Source: Tianweitania populi (lineage in GTDB: Bacteria > Pseudomonadota > Alphaproteobacteria > Rhizobiales > Rhizobiaceae). From it: a stretch of DNA of 64,000 nt. The stretch lies in the NCBI RefSeq assembly GCF_014652875.1, contig NZ_BMZQ01000001.1, forward strand, positions 558,001 to 622,000, given 5' to 3'. Shown here one piece after another: positions 36,413 to 45,469 of the stretch. The notes beneath the pieces were generated by a model. The model did no database searches, had not been told where the DNA came from, and saw nothing but the letters and a program-made list of their open reading frames with translations. The stretch's first letter is position 1. Every line of letters starts with the position of its first letter. Made by a program: the position numbers and the translations under genes.

Positions 36413-37647
36413 TCGCCGTCGCCGCTGCCGTCCGTAGAGGAGCCATCGGACGAACTGGCGTCCGATCGCGCAGATGCTGTACCACGCCTCAGGCGCTTCA
36501 GTAGCGCCCAAAGCCGGTCATTGGCTTTGATCCGACGCTTGGCGCCAATCACGCCTTGTAGGGCCAGCGCATAGACCCGGCCTTTCAGGGTTAGCGGCGC
36601 GATCGTGTCGAACTGCTGCATCTCGATATCGCACCAGGCGCGCTTGTAGCCTTCATCGCCGACGCTGAAATCGTAGGTCTTGAAGCCCTGCCGCACGGCA
36701 TCTTCAATGTTGAGAAAAAACAGGAAGTCGCCGGGGCTGGCGTGAACAAGTTCGTCTTCCACGATGCTGCCGAACTCGCAGATCAGGCGATCGCCCACCA
36801 CGGACGAGCCGGTAACCGCGCGGATAATTCCGCCGACTTCCAGCCCGTGCAGCAGAAAGGTCGGCGCCGGTGAGTTTTGCGCCTGGTTGAACAGCGTCGT
36901 CAGGAACGGCTGCATATCCGCAAAGACATTGCGGATGCCGAGCCGCTGAAAACGGTCCGCCTTTTGACTCAGGAACTCTGCGACGAGACGCTCGACCTCA
37001 TCCGGGGTCTTCGCTTCGATCCGCCTGAAACCGCCCGCGGCTTCCAGTTTGCGCGTTTGCGAGCGATGCTTCTTGAGGCGGCGCTTGCGGCCGATGCGGT
37101 CGAGCACGGCTTCGAAGCCGCAGCTGAGATCAAGCGCCAGGCCGATATTAGCGCTTGGCACGTTTATGACGCTCGCAAACGGATTAGCGACGCCGTCGAT
37201 CGATGCGGTCTGCCGCTCGATAAGAACAAGGTCGATGTCGGGCCGCGCGCGGCGCAAGCCCTTCAGCATGGCTGCGACTACGTCCGCACTCAGCAGATGC
37301 GCTTGGCCCGGAAGTATCGGCGAAAAGTTGCCATTGGCGTGGTTGCCGCCGATCGCGCGCGCAACCCGGCAGCCTTTTTGCCGAACCACCTCCAGTGGCA
37401 TCATGAGGACGGTTCGTCCCGTAAGCTCCAGACTGAGGAACAGGATCTCGGTCGACCGCGTACGTGCCCAGGCGTCCACCCAGTCCGGATGCTGCGCGGC
37501 GCCGCAAGTCGTGTCGCTTGTAAAATCACGGTAGCGTTGCAGCGTTGCTTCAGTAACCGCATCCACGCGCGCCAGGGGAACCACGCTGTCCGATACTATC
37601 GCGCGCTTGTTCAAAGTGGGTTGTTTCGAAACGACTGCGTCAACCAT
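36409..37647 (-). CDS. CelD/BcsL-type GNAT acyltransferase
   Basis: 412 residues of the acetyltransferase family associated with cellulose and exopolysaccharide loci. The GNAT core is at about residues 180-340 (RIGRKRRLKKHRSQTRKLEA, then FFLNIEDAVRQGFKTYDFSVGD, read in parts). The C-terminal 25 residues are a low-complexity Ser/Asp/Gly tail. It probably acylates the polymer or a lipid intermediate; the substrate is unknown. It converges on the Wzz-like gene with a four-base overlap and diverges from the deacetylase gene. Confidence 0.78.
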   Translation of the reverse strand: MVDAVVSKQPTLNKRAIVSDSVVPLARVDAVTEATLQRYRDFTSDTTCGAAQHPDWVDAWARTRSTEILFLSLELTGRTVLMMPLEVVRQKGCRVARAIGGNHANGNFSPILPGQAHLLSADVVAAMLKGLRRARPDIDLVLIERQTASIDGVANPFASVINVPSANIGLALDLSCGFEAVLDRIGRKRRLKKHRSQTRKLEAAGGFRRIEAKTPDEVERLVAEFLSQKADRFQRLGIRNVFADMQPFLTTLFNQAQNSPAPTFLLHGLEVGGIIRAVTGSSVVGDRLICEFGSIVEDELVHASPGDFLFFLNIEDAVRQGFKTYDFSVGDEGYKRAWCDIEMQQFDTIAPLTLKGRVYALALQGVIGAKRRIKANDRLWALLKRLRRGTASARSDASSSDGSSTDGSGDGD

Positions 37648-37716
37648 GCTTCAATTCTTGTTCTCTAAAGAACGGGCAAGAAGTTGCCGGGCAAATTGGC
37701 ACGCAAAGGTAAAGGG

Positions 37717-38775
37717 ATGATCGACGGCGTCGAAACGCTGCGCAAACTGACGCTGGCCACGATGCGGGTGACCGGCCTCGCGGCGCTGGCGCGGCCGTTT
37801 CTCGGCGGCATCGGTGTCATCCTGATGCTGCATCGCGTGACCGCAGCTCCGGCCAAACCGCTCGATCTCAACGGGCATCTCGCCGTGCGTCCCGACTTCC
37901 TCGATGCAGTCCTCACCGACATGCGACGGCAGGGCTACCGCTTCGTGTCCATGGACGAGGCCGTGCGGCTGGTGAAGGAACCCGACGGCGGCGCGCCTTT
38001 CGCGACAATCACCCTGGACGACGGCTACCGCGACAATCTCACTGAAGCGTTGCCGATCTTCGAAAAGCACCAGACGCCCTTCACCATCTACATCGCGCCG
38101 GGTTTGATCGGCGGCGATGTCGATCTCTGGTGGGAGGTGATCGAGGACGTCGTCACGGTCAAGGACAAGGTGTTGCTCGCCACCGAAAGCGGCGCGGTGA
38201 CCTGGGGCGCTCGTACGCGACCGGAAAAGGCAAAGACCTTTCATCGCTTGATGGGGCACCTGTCGGGCGGCGTCAGCGAAAGCGAACAGCATGGCGTCGT
38301 CTCATCTTTGGGACGCTTGCCCTATTTCGACCTCCTCGAACGCTCCCGATCCCTGCTGATGTGCTGGGACGAGATCCGCAGCATCGAAGCGCATCCGCTG
38401 GGCACGATCGGCGCACACACGGTCAATCATTATGCTCTGCGTCGTCTCGATGAAGCGACCGCCCGCGCCGAGATCGCCGAAGCCGCCTGCATGCTGGAAC
38501 GCGAACTCGGCGTGCGCCCGCGCCACATGGCCTATCCCTACGGCTTCGCCAAGGCGGTGGGGGAACGCGAAGCGCGGCTGGCGGAGGAGGTTGGCTTCGT
38601 GTCGGCCGTCACCACGCGCCACGGTTTGATCCATGCCGAACATGCCGGCCACCTGCACGCCATGCCGCGCCTGTCACTCAACGGCCGCTACCAGTCGATC
38701 AGCCATGTGCGCACGATGCTGTCGGGGCTCACCGTCGCCATGGCCAATCGCGGCCGGCGCGTCGTGACGATGTAA
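37717..38775 (+). CDS. Polysaccharide deacetylase (CE4 family)
   Basis: 352 residues with the NodB-like deacetylase domain. The metal-binding and catalytic residues are visible: Asp-Asp in TLDDGYRDN and the His pair in IGAHTVNHYAL. It would remove acetyl groups from the cluster's polysaccharide or from chitin-like units. No signal peptide is evident. I took the ATG at 37717 after AAAGG; an in-frame TTG at 37684 is less likely. It abuts the convergent DUF2842 gene with no spacer. Confidence 0.85.
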   Translation: MIDGVETLRKLTLATMRVTGLAALARPFLGGIGVILMLHRVTAAPAKPLDLNGHLAVRPDFLDAVLTDMRRQGYRFVSMDEAVRLVKEPDGGAPFATITLDDGYRDNLTEALPIFEKHQTPFTIYIAPGLIGGDVDLWWEVIEDVVTVKDKVLLATESGAVTWGARTRPEKAKTFHRLMGHLSGGVSESEQHGVVSSLGRLPYFDLLERSRSLLMCWDEIRSIEAHPLGTIGAHTVNHYALRRLDEATARAEIAEAACMLERELGVRPRHMAYPYGFAKAVGEREARLAEEVGFVSAVTTRHGLIHAEHAGHLHAMPRLSLNGRYQSISHVRTMLSGLTVAMANRGRRVVTM

Positions 38776-38988
38776 TCAGCGCCGCTTCGGCTCGGTCACC
38801 ATCCATTTGATGATGCCCATGGCCGGCAGGATCCACAGCAGGCCCGTAAAGAAGAAGTAGGCGAGGTGAACCCATGGGCTGGATTCGCCGAGATGCCCGA
38901 CTGCAAACAAGGTCGCGGCCAGCGCGTAAACGCAAACCAGGATGATCAGCAGCACGGTGCCGATCAGTTTCTTCAGGCGAACGGGCAT
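38776..38988 (-). CDS. DUF2842 small membrane protein
   Basis: 70 residues with two hydrophobic segments and the C-terminal GLLWILPAMGIIKWM typical of DUF2842, common in alphaproteobacteria and often near cytochrome oxidase assembly genes. The function is unknown. The start at 38988 is strongly supported by GAGGAGATCACCG. It diverges from ctaA. Confidence 0.8.
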   Translation of the reverse strand: MPVRLKKLIGTVLLIILVCVYALAATLFAVGHLGESSPWVHLAYFFFTGLLWILPAMGIIKWMVTEPKRR

Positions 38989-39116
38989 CGGTGATCTCCT
39001 CGTCAGCCCGTCTAGAACCGGCGCCAGTCGAACGCAACCGGTGGCATCCAGCGCGACGGCGTGTCGCTGGATAAGGAGGCTTGCTTGGTTGTGCCGAATG
39101 GCGCACCACATCCGCC

Positions 39117-40223
39117 ATGAGCACCGCCGTCAGCCCCCTCAGCCTCGACCTCACGCCAGCCAGCGAGCAGGATCGCATCCTGCATAACCGACGGCTTGTT
39201 CGCACCTGGATTTACGTCGTCATCGTCTTCCTGGTGGCCATTTTTATAGTCGGGGGCGGGACGAGATTGACCGGTTCCGGGCTCTCCATCACCGAATGGA
39301 AGCCGATTCACGGCGTAATTCCCCCGTTTTCCCTTGCAGAATGGGAAGAAGAGTTCGCAAAATACCGGGAAATTCCCCAATATCAGGAGCTCAATCGAGG
39401 CATGAGCCTCGACGAGTTCAAGGGCATCTTCTGGTGGGAATGGGCCCATCGCCTGCTTGCGCGAAGCGTCGGCGTAGTCATGGCGCTGCCGCTTATCTTC
39501 TTCTGGGCGACCGGTCGACTTGAACGGAGCTTGAAGCCGAAGCTGCTTGGCATCCTTGCACTCGGGGGTCTGCAAGGGGCCGTCGGCTGGTGGATGGTAG
39601 CGTCCGGCCTGTCTGAACTCACCAGCGTTAGCCAATACCGCCTTGCAACCCATCTCACGCTCGCCTGCATCATCTTCGTGGCGACGGTGGTCACTGCCCG
39701 CAGTCTGGCGCCGCATACCGCACCGGCCGCAGATCGTAAGGTCCAGCGCTTTGCTGGCTGGATGGTGGTGGCTGTTCTGGCGCAGATTTATCTTGGCGCG
39801 CTGGTAGCCGGCTTGCATGCAGGGCTGACCTACAACACCTGGCCTTTGATGGATGGCAGCCTAATTCCGGGCGATCTTTTCGCCATGCATCCCGGCATCG
39901 TCAACTTCTTCGAAAACCCGAAGACCGTGCAATTCGTGCATCGCCTGGGCGCGTATACGGTGCTGATCCTGGCGCTGATCCATGCCTTCCAGACAGCCCG
40001 TCTTGCGCCGGACTCGACGCATGCACGACGCGCGACGCTGCTGGTGATCCTGCTGCTCGGTCAAGCGGCCCTCGGCATCACCGCGCTCGTGCTGGTGGTG
40101 CCGTTCTCCTGGGCGATCCTGCACCATGCCGGTGCTATTCTCGTGTTGGGCTTCACGGCCGCGCATTGGCGCGGCACGAAGGGCGCGATGCCGTTGCCGA
40201 CCGCGAGCGCGGTTCGGCACTGA
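39117..40223 (+). CDS. ctaA: Heme A synthase (COX15/CtaA)
   Basis: Oxidises the C8 methyl of heme O to the formyl of heme A for aa3-type cytochrome oxidase. 368 residues and eight membrane segments. Signature blocks include [18 protein letters not shown] and the heme-ligand histidines in [29 protein letters not shown] and ILHHAGAI. The start at 39117 was preferred to one 36 bases upstream because of the family N-terminus. Confidence 0.94.
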   Translation: MSTAVSPLSLDLTPASEQDRILHNRRLVRTWIYVVIVFLVAIFIVGGGTRLTGSGLSITEWKPIHGVIPPFSLAEWEEEFAKYREIPQYQELNRGMSLDEFKGIFWWEWAHRLLARSVGVVMALPLIFFWATGRLERSLKPKLLGILALGGLQGAVGWWMVASGLSELTSVSQYRLATHLTLACIIFVATVVTARSLAPHTAPAADRKVQRFAGWMVVAVLAQIYLGALVAGLHAGLTYNTWPLMDGSLIPGDLFAMHPGIVNFFENPKTVQFVHRLGAYTVLILALIHAFQTARLAPDSTHARRATLLVILLLGQAALGITALVLVVPFSWAILHHAGAILVLGFTAAHWRGTKGAMPLPTASAVRH

Positions 40224-40226
40224 AGC

Positions 40227-41174
40227 TCAGGCGGCCTTGCCGAGCATGAGGTCCATGTTCTGCACGGCCGCGCCCGAAGCGCCTTTGCCGAGATTGTCGA
40301 GCACAGCCACCAGATTGGCCTGACCGCCACCCTCAGTGCCGAACACGAAGAGCTTCATGCGATTGGTGTCGTTGAGCTCGGTCGGATCAACACGGGGCAG
40401 GGCGATGCCTTCGGCGTAAGGCACTACCTCGACCACACCCGCGCCGGCATACTGCTTTTCCAGTGCGGCATGCAGATCGACTAAGCTCGGGCTGCCGTTC
40501 AAATCGCCGAGAAACAGCGGCACCTGCACCAGCATGCCCTGCGCAAAGCGGCCGACGCTCGGCGAAAAGAGTGGCCTGCGGTCGAGAAGCCCGTGCGTTT
40601 GAAGCTCGGCAACGTGCTTGTGCGACAGCGTTAGCCCGTAAAGGAAGTGCGGCGCGGTGATCGCATCCGGCGCATCCGGGTTTTCCATCTGCACGATCAT
40701 CTGCTTGCCGCCGCCAGTGTAGCCAGACACGGCGTTGACCGACACCGGATAGTCGGCAGGCAGAATGCCGGCCTCCACCAACGGGCGGATCAGGCCGATG
40801 GCACCAGTCGGATAGCAGCCGGGATTGGCGACCAGCCGCGCTTGAGCAATCTTGTCCGCTTGGCCTTTTGTCAGCTCCGCAAAGCCATAAGCCCAATCCG
40901 GTGCCGTGCGGAAAGCCGTCGAGGTGTCGATGACGCGCGTCGAGCTGTCGTCGCCAAGCAGCGCTACCGCTTCCTTCGACGCGGCATCTGGCAGGCAGAG
41001 GATGGCGATGTCCGACGCCTTCAGGAACTCGGCGCGCGCTTCCGGGTCCTTGCGGCGTTCAACCGGGATGGACAGGATCTCGAGATCGTTGCGACCGGCC
41101 AGGCGCGTGCGGATCTGCAGGCCGGTGGTGCCGTGTTCGCCATCGATGAAGATCTTCGGTTTCATATCCGTCAT
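40227..41174 (-). CDS. argC: N-acetyl-gamma-glutamyl-phosphate reductase, type 2
   Basis: Third step of arginine synthesis, NADPH-dependent. The 315-residue length and the N-terminal [15 protein letters not shown] mark the short type 2 class. The active-site cysteine is in [12 protein letters not shown]. The stop lies three bases from the convergent ctaA stop. Two ATG codons (41174 and 41165) are possible starts. Confidence 0.95.
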   Translation of the reverse strand: MTDMKPKIFIDGEHGTTGLQIRTRLAGRNDLEILSIPVERRKDPEARAEFLKASDIAILCLPDAASKEAVALLGDDSSTRVIDTSTAFRTAPDWAYGFAELTKGQADKIAQARLVANPGCYPTGAIGLIRPLVEAGILPADYPVSVNAVSGYTGGGKQMIVQMENPDAPDAITAPHFLYGLTLSHKHVAELQTHGLLDRRPLFSPSVGRFAQGMLVQVPLFLGDLNGSPSLVDLHAALEKQYAGAGVVEVVPYAEGIALPRVDPTELNDTNRMKLFVFGTEGGGQANLVAVLDNLGKGASGAAVQNMDLMLGKAA

Positions 41175-41256
41175 TCCCGTTTGCCGTGAGGCTTATCAAG
41201 GATTTGTAAGCGCTTGCAGACACGATTTGCGAGCCAGTTGAATCAAGATGCGAAGA

Positions 41257-42207
41257 TCAGCGGCGCGCCTTCCGCTCGGCAGCGAGGCCGACATAATGCT
41301 GCGCGACCGTAGAGGCCGCGATCGCCGTGATGTCGGCATGGTCGTAGGGTGGCGACACTTCCACCACATCGGCGCCGACGATGTCCAGCGAGCCAAGACG
41401 GCGCAGCACGGACAGGATGCGCGCCGAGGAGGGGCCGCCGGCGACAGGCGTTCCGGTGCCGGGCGCAAAGGCTGGGTCGAGGCAATCGATGTCGAAGGTG
41501 ACGTAGGTCTTTCGGCCAGCCGTACGGCGCTCGATGCGGTCCACGATCTCGGACACGCGCATGTCCTCGATTTCCTCGCCATAGATGATCTCGATCCCGA
41601 AATCGTCGGGCGCATGCGTGCGAATGCCGACCTGGATCGAGGTCGCCGGATCGATCACGCCGTCGCGCACGGCGCGGCACACGAAGGAGCCATGATCGAT
41701 GCGCTTACCGTCATCCGGCCAGGTGTCCTGATGCGCGTCGAACTGTACGAGCGACAACGGTCCGTATTTGGCGGCATGCGCCTTGAGGATCGGCCAGGTT
41801 ACGAAGTGATCGCCGCCGAGCGAAAGGAGGAAGGAGCCGTTGGAAATCAGCTCCGCCGCTTCGTTCTCGATGATCCCCGGCGTTTCGGCATGGTAGCCGT
41901 TGTCGAACAAGCAGTCGCCATAGTCGACGACGCTGAGGTCATCGAAGAACTGGCGCTGGAAAGGGTATTGCGGATCGTTGTCGAAGATCGCGGACGCGCG
42001 GCGGATTGCCTGCGGGCCGAAGCGTGCGCCCGGACGGTTGGTGACCGCAGCGTCGAAAGGAATGCCCCAGACCACGACATCGGCGCCCGCCACGTCCTTG
42101 GTGTAGCGGCGGCGCATGAAGGACAGCGCGCCGGCATAGGTCGGATCGCCAGACGGACCGAGCGTGCTACGGGCGGTGAAAGCGTTGTCGATCGACTTGG
42201 GCGGCAT
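41257..42207 (-). CDS. speB: Agmatinase / ureohydrolase family protein
   Basis: A 316-residue manganese hydrolase that should cleave a guanidino compound, probably agmatine, to urea and an amine. The metal ligands are all visible: SLGGDHFVTWP, QFDAHQDTW and TFDIDCLDPAFAPGTGTPV. The family also includes guanidinobutyrase and similar enzymes, so the substrate and the name speB are provisional. It lies 82 bases upstream of argC on the same strand. Confidence 0.85.
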   Translation of the reverse strand: MPPKSIDNAFTARSTLGPSGDPTYAGALSFMRRRYTKDVAGADVVVWGIPFDAAVTNRPGARFGPQAIRRASAIFDNDPQYPFQRQFFDDLSVVDYGDCLFDNGYHAETPGIIENEAAELISNGSFLLSLGGDHFVTWPILKAHAAKYGPLSLVQFDAHQDTWPDDGKRIDHGSFVCRAVRDGVIDPATSIQVGIRTHAPDDFGIEIIYGEEIEDMRVSEIVDRIERRTAGRKTYVTFDIDCLDPAFAPGTGTPVAGGPSSARILSVLRRLGSLDIVGADVVEVSPPYDHADITAIAASTVAQHYVGLAAERKARR

Positions 42208-42273
42208 CCGAGAATCCTTCTGGCCTTCTGGGGCAACGGTTTCCTAGTTGGCACCTTTCCGTGACGAGGCAAC

Positions 42274-42303
42274 AAAAAAGCGGACCCGAAGGCCCGCTTT
42301 TTC
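42274..42303 (-). terminator. Terminator after rpsI
   Basis: On the reverse strand AAAAAGCGG pairs with CCGCTTTTT around a ten-base loop, ending in a T run, 23 bases after the rpsI stop. It separates rpsI from the agmatinase gene. Confidence 0.88.
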
Positions 42304-42325
42304 GATGATCCAATATGGAAGCGGT

Positions 42326-42811
42326 TTAGCGCTTCGAGAACTGGAACGAACGACGGGCCTTCGCCTTGCCGTACTTCTTGCGCTCGACGACGCGGCTGTC
42401 GCGGGTCAGGAAGCCACCCTTCTTGAGGACGCTGCGCAGTTCCGGCTCGAAATAGGTGAGAGCCTTGGAAATGCCGTGACGAACGGCACCAGCCTGGCCC
42501 GACAGACCACCACCGGCGACGGTTGCGATCACGTCGTACTGGCCGTTGCGGGCAGCGGCCACGATCGGCTGCTGCAGGATCATCTGCAGGACCGGACGTG
42601 CGAAGTAGCCCACGAATTCCTTGTCGTTGACGATGATCTTGCCCGAACCCGGCTTGATCCAAACGCGAGCGATCGCGTTCTTGCGCTTGCCGGTTGCATA
42701 GGCGCGGCCATGCTTATCCAGCTTCTGGACGTGGACGGGAGCAGCAGCCTGCTCGCCCGACTGCACGCCCGTTGCAGCGCCGAGGTCTGCGAGGGAGTTG
42801 AGATCAGCCAT
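42326..42811 (-). CDS. rpsI: 30S ribosomal protein S9
   Basis: 161 residues. The ending [11 protein letters not shown] and the block [20 protein letters not shown] are diagnostic for S9. The N-terminus carries about 30 extra residues relative to E. coli S9, usual in alphaproteobacteria. The start overlaps the rplM stop by one base (TAATG), the standard rplM-rpsI operon. Confidence 0.98.
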   Translation of the reverse strand: MADLNSLADLGAATGVQSGEQAAAPVHVQKLDKHGRAYATGKRKNAIARVWIKPGSGKIIVNDKEFVGYFARPVLQMILQQPIVAAARNGQYDVIATVAGGGLSGQAGAVRHGISKALTYFEPELRSVLKKGGFLTRDSRVVERKKYGKAKARRSFQFSKR

Positions 42812-43275
42812 TATGCGGCCCTCTTGTTCTTGGAGTTCAGAGAGCCGACGTCCAGCGTCTCCGGCTGCTGTGCCTCATGGCCGTGCTCGGTGCCGGCATA
42901 AACGCGCAGGTTCTTCATCTGGCGACGGCCAAGCGGGCCGCGCGGGATCATGCGTTCAATAGCCTTCTCGACAACGCGCTCCGGGAAGCGGCCTTCGAGC
43001 AGCTGGCGCGCAGTGCGCTCCTTGATGCCGCCGGGGTGACCGGTGTGCCAGTAGTAAACCTTGTCGGTGTACTTCTTGCCGGTGAACACGACCTTGTCGG
43101 CATTGATGATGATGACGTTGTCGCCATCGTCCACATGCGGCGTGAACGTGGCTTTGTGCTTGCCGCGCAGGCGGTTTGCGACGAGGGTGGCGAGGCGGCC
43201 GACGACGAGCCCTTCGGCGTCGATCAGGACCCACTTCTTCACCACCTCCGCAGGCTTCTGCGAAAAGGTTGCCAT
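42811..43275 (-). CDS. rplM: 50S ribosomal protein L13
   Basis: 154 residues with the L13 blocks [35 protein letters not shown] and [20 protein letters not shown]. The ATG at 43275 follows CTAAGGAAAAACC, a good ribosome site. First gene of the rplM-rpsI pair; its 210-base upstream region contains no other gene and should hold the promoter. Confidence 0.98.
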   Translation of the reverse strand: MATFSQKPAEVVKKWVLIDAEGLVVGRLATLVANRLRGKHKATFTPHVDDGDNVIIINADKVVFTGKKYTDKVYYWHTGHPGGIKERTARQLLEGRFPERVVEKAIERMIPRGPLGRRQMKNLRVYAGTEHGHEAQQPETLDVGSLNSKNKRAA

Positions 43276-43485
43276 GGTTTTTCCTTAGGACCTTCCATGC
43301 GGAAGGCGTTTCTTGTTGCTTGCGTTCATCGAAGACGGATCCGCGATGAACATAAAAACAACGGCCCCCGAACGAGAGCCGCTGATGGGATGTCTCTAAA
43401 CGACGCCTAGCGCAGCGTCAAGGCTACCGACGCAGCTCTAAGAAGAACTTTATCCAACTAAAACAAGCGGATAAGAGTGGAGGTA

Positions 43486-43938
43486 TTATTTTACCGCATG
43501 CTTTGAAGGTAGAGCGTAGGTGCCTGTCGCGTGTGCGATCACCGCTTCGTCTTCGCCGGCCACCAGTTCGATGTCGAACATCGCGAGGCTCTTGCCCAGC
43601 TTCAGCAAGCGCGTGCGCCCGAGAACTGCACCGGGACCGGCCTTTCGCATGAAGGTGATGTTGAGGTTGGTCGTAACCGCCAGCGCCTCGCGGCCGACAT
43701 GCGCGAGCACGCAGGCATAGCCGCCGATATCGGCCAGCGTGAACAGGCAGGGGCCAGACACCGTGTCTCCCGGTCGCAGGTGCCGCTCGGTCGCATTCAG
43801 GCGAACGGTACAAGCGCCCGGCGCAACGGAAACGACCTCATAGTCGCGTGTCTGGCCGTTCAGGTGCGGATAATTTTCGGCAATGAAGGCGTTGATGTCA
43901 TCAGCCGACATGACCGGCTGGGGTAGAGTGGCTGGCAA
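43486..43938 (-). CDS. PaaI family hotdog thioesterase
   Basis: A 150-residue hotdog-fold acyl-CoA thioesterase. The helix region with GDTVSGPCLFTLADIGGYAC and the strand ALAVTTNLNITFMRKA are typical. I placed the start at TTG 43938 because a perfect AGGAGG lies six bases upstream; a further TTG at 43953 lies before that site. An ATG at codon 10 is an alternative. The divergent enoyl-CoA hydratase suggests a shared acyl-CoA role. Confidence 0.8.
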   Translation of the reverse strand: MPATLPQPVMSADDINAFIAENYPHLNGQTRDYEVVSVAPGACTVRLNATERHLRPGDTVSGPCLFTLADIGGYACVLAHVGREALAVTTNLNITFMRKAGPGAVLGRTRLLKLGKSLAMFDIELVAGEDEAVIAHATGTYALPSKHAVK

Positions 43939-44033
43939 GATCGTCCTCCTCAATCTTTACGCCCACCAGATGAACCATGACTGGCACATCCCCTTCAAGC
44001 GGGCATATGATGCAACAAAAGCAGGAGGAAACG

Positions 44034-44855
44034 ATGGCTGAAGTTCACGCTTTGCGTCCGCAAACCCAGTCTGGCCCGGTGCACGAGGTGCTGGAAAAAG
44101 GCGTGTTGCGCCTGACCCTCGATTCGCCGCCCGCCAACGCCTTGTCGATCGCCCTCATGGAGCGGCTGCGTGAGCTGCTGGACAAAGCGCGCGACGACAA
44201 GGCCGTGCGCGTCATCGTCATCAGTGCTGTTGGCCGCATCTTTTCCGGCGGGCACGATCTCAAGGAGATCACGCTGCATCGCACCGACCCTGATCGCGGC
44301 CGTACCTTCTTCGAGCAGACGATGCGGCTTTGCGCGGACCTGATGCAGACGATCGTCAACCATCCGAAGCCAGTGATTGCCGAAGTGGCGGGTCTGGCGA
44401 CCGCGGCCGGCTGTCAGCTTGTCGCCAGCTGCGATCTGGCGATCGCTTCGACGGAGGCGACCTTCTGCACGCCGGGCGTCAATATCGGCCTGTTCTGTTC
44501 CACGCCCATGGTCGCGCTCACCCGCAATGTCTCGCGCAAGCAGGCCATGGAGATGCTGCTGACTGGTGAGACGATCGAAGCGACCGAAGCGCGCGAATTC
44601 GGCCTGATCAATCGCGTGGTGCCACCGGAATACCTGAATCAGGTTGTGAACAAATATGCCGAAGCCATTGCTTCCAAATCACCTCTGACGGTGAAGATCG
44701 GCAAGGAGGCCTTCTACAAGCAGGCAGAGATGAGCCTGTCGGACGCCTATGACCACACGGCCCGCGTCATGGTCGAGAACATGATGGCGCGCGATGCGGA
44801 AGAAGGCATCGGCGCCTTCATCGGCAAGCGTAAGCCGGAATGGACGGGGGAATAA
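44034..44855 (+). CDS. Enoyl-CoA hydratase/isomerase family protein
   Basis: 273 residues of crotonase fold. Oxyanion-hole loops IFSGGHDLKE and GLATAAGCQLVASCDLAIA are present. The pattern resembles ECHDC3-type hydratases. The exact substrate is unknown. AGGAGGAAACG precedes the ATG at 44034; an earlier in-frame ATG at 43977 has no such site. It is followed after two bases by the CoA-binding protein gene. Confidence 0.85.
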   Translation: MAEVHALRPQTQSGPVHEVLEKGVLRLTLDSPPANALSIALMERLRELLDKARDDKAVRVIVISAVGRIFSGGHDLKEITLHRTDPDRGRTFFEQTMRLCADLMQTIVNHPKPVIAEVAGLATAAGCQLVASCDLAIASTEATFCTPGVNIGLFCSTPMVALTRNVSRKQAMEMLLTGETIEATEAREFGLINRVVPPEYLNQVVNKYAEAIASKSPLTVKIGKEAFYKQAEMSLSDAYDHTARVMVENMMARDAEEGIGAFIGKRKPEWTGE

Positions 44856-44857
44856 CC

Positions 44858-45304
44858 GTGAACCACGACCGCTATTCCGACGAGTACATCGCCGAAATCC
44901 TCGGCACCACGCGCACGATCGCCGTGGTGGGCGCGTCACCGAATGCGGCGCGGCCGGTTTATGGTATGACGCGGTTCCTGATCGGTGCCGGTTACACGGT
45001 TTTGCCGGTCAATCCGGGTCAGGTGGGCAAGGAGATCCTGGGGCAACCGGTGTTCGGCCGGCTGGCCGATATCTCGGACGACATCGACATGGTCGATGTG
45101 TGCCGGGCTTCGGAAGCTGTTCCCGCTTTGGTGGACGAGATCCTGGCTTTGGAGCGGCTGCCAAAGGTGATCTGGATGCAACTGGGCATTCGCAATGATC
45201 AGGCTGCGGCGAAGGCGGAAGCTGAGGGCATCAAGGTTGTGATGAACCGCTGTCCGGCGATCGATTATCCCAGGCTATCAGGGAAGATCAGAGCCTTCCG
45301 CTGA
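44858..45304 (+). CDS. CoA-binding domain protein (YccU type)
   Basis: 148 residues with a Rossmann-like CoA-binding domain (TIAVVGASPNAARPVYGM, then VLPVNPGQ and VIWMQLGIRND). Single-domain proteins of this family are common and their function is unclear. The GTG at 44858 follows a GGGGGA site; the ATG 18 bases upstream, inside the previous gene, is less likely. Confidence 0.8.
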   Translation: MNHDRYSDEYIAEILGTTRTIAVVGASPNAARPVYGMTRFLIGAGYTVLPVNPGQVGKEILGQPVFGRLADISDDIDMVDVCRASEAVPALVDEILALERLPKVIWMQLGIRNDQAAAKAEAEGIKVVMNRCPAIDYPRLSGKIRAFR

Positions 45305-45339
45305 CCGGGTTGGCTGTCGCCGAGGAGGAATGACATTCT

Positions 45340-45385
45340 CGGATCGGTAGGTGCGAAGGCACCGATGCCGACCTCTACCGATCCG
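45340..45385 (+). promoter_or_regulatory. Nested inverted repeats upstream of metY
   Basis: CGGATCGGTAG (45340-45350) and CTACCGATCCG (45375-45385) are exact inverse complements. Between them GGCA/TGCC forms a short inner hairpin. The structure begins 36 bases after the previous stop and lies 85 bases before the metY start. I see no SAM-II riboswitch core. It may be a terminator, an attenuator or an operator. Confidence 0.45.
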
Positions 45386-45469
45386 TTCGGCAACTTTGTT
45401 CTTTGCGCTTGACAACAAGCAGGGTGCATAGTCGCTGATGAAAACGGACATCATCGAGGAGGAACCTGC

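Noticed and set aside
45305-45469. SAM-II riboswitch before metY
   Set aside because: The location is right, but the conserved pseudoknot sequence of SAM-II was not found.
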